Shown piece by piece: positions 63,890 through 64,000 of a stretch of DNA of 64,000 nucleotides. The stretch is from assembly GCF_000972845.2 (NCBI RefSeq), contig NC_040017.1, forward strand, positions 23,149,606 through 23,213,605. Direction: 5' to 3'. The translations under genes and the position numbers were made by a program. The stretch is from Larimichthys crocea (Eukaryota; Chordata; Actinopteri; Sciaenidae). The notes under the pieces were generated by a model. That model did no database searches. It saw only the letters and a list, made by a program, of their open reading frames with translations, and had not been told where the DNA came from. Positions within the stretch are counted from its first letter, which is position 1, and each line of letters begins with the position of its first letter.

Positions 63890-64000
63890 CTCCTTACTGC
63901 TGCCTTCTTCCTCTGCTTCATAACCACACTTTGTGGCCGTGTGATCGATTTCTGGCCGGGCCCCCACAGCGCCTCTCCTCTTCGGTTTGTCTTTGCTCCT
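63890..64000 (-). CDS. stard13: stard13 long-isoform upstream exon (3' end only)
   Basis: Open frame of 37 codons from the right edge down to donor AAGGAG|GTATGC, ending in phase 0, which fits the next exon at 57356 or 57368. The residues are highly charged: RSKDKPKRRGAVGARPEIDH, then GYEAEEEGSSKE. This is the setting of the large N-terminal exon in the DLC1 long isoform, which also ends in a charged stretch just before the LDQL helix. The exon is cut by the window edge, so its start and size are unknown. The identification rests on frame, donor and position rather than on strong sequence similarity. Confidence 0.65.

Larger units (their letters stand above)
9748..64000 (-). other. stard13: stard13 (DLC2) gene, RhoGAP with SAM and START domains; 5' end off window
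   Basis: STARD13 is a GTPase-activating protein that in mammals switches off RhoA and Cdc42 and limits stress fibres; it binds lipid through its START domain. Fourteen coding exons (listed separately) assemble in frame to 3342 nt and 1113 residues for the standard isoform. By human numbering SAM is about 55-122, RhoGAP about 663-868 and START about 899-1109. Seen here are the SAM start EAKEACDWLRAAGFPQYAQL, the phosphotyrosine/tensin-type motif VYDNVPG (Tyr about 457), a talin/FAK-type LD motif LDDILLHV (about 484-491), the RhoGAP arginine finger GLFRKSG (Arg about 698), the conserved MTPMN..VCLAPSLF helix, and a C-terminus ending GPETKI. These match STARD13 rather than DLC1 or STARD8. Upstream alternative exons give other N-termini. 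Whether it is the a or b teleost duplicate is unknown. Confidence 0.97.

Overview
The window is nuclear DNA from a vertebrate, most likely a ray-finned (teleost) fish. Genes are split by GT-AG introns, background DNA is AT-rich with many CA, GATA and AAAT microsatellites, and fish-type DNA transposon debris (hAT, Tc1/mariner, a fold-back MITE) lies in the introns. There is no sign of bacterial or viral organisation. Both recognised genes are read on the minus strand, so gene order runs right to left.

Most of the window (about 9.0 kb to the right edge) is one gene, stard13 (also called DLC2), a Rho GTPase-activating protein with SAM, RhoGAP and START domains. I assembled 14 coding exons for the standard isoform, from a first coding exon at 32231-32393 to the stop codon at 9748-9750. 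Every junction keeps frame. The total is 3342 nt including the stop, or 1113 residues, which is the length I recall for the main human STARD13 isoform. Upstream of the shared SAM exon (18328-18399) I found further 5' exons: a 41-codon alternative first exon at 37978-38101, and a chain of long-isoform exons (63890 to the right edge, 57225-57356, 55978-56118, and a 34-nt micro-exon at 50416-50449). The donors that would enter the SAM exon all leave a single G in phase 1, so each N-terminal module can be joined to the same core in frame. The long-isoform exons resemble the corresponding part of the DLC1 long isoform.

At the left, 5219-5482 is coding exon 1 of nbea (neurobeachin) inside a CpG-rich promoter region. 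Positions 1-5218 are the start of nbea intron 1. The stard13 tail therefore faces the nbea head in the same orientation, about 4.3 kb from stop codon to start codon.

The intergenic stretch (about 5.96-9.0 kb) and the large introns hold no gene I can recognise. They contain microsatellites, a 448-bp hAT element with a perfect 8-bp target-site duplication and a transposase C-terminal remnant, a broken Tc1/mariner fragment, a 310-bp fold-back MITE, and a pair of about 105-bp direct repeats 1.6 kb apart. I saw no tRNA, rRNA, CRISPR array or viral gene. The nearest thing to an undescribed system is the set of interchangeable stard13 5' modules, which needs transcript data to confirm.
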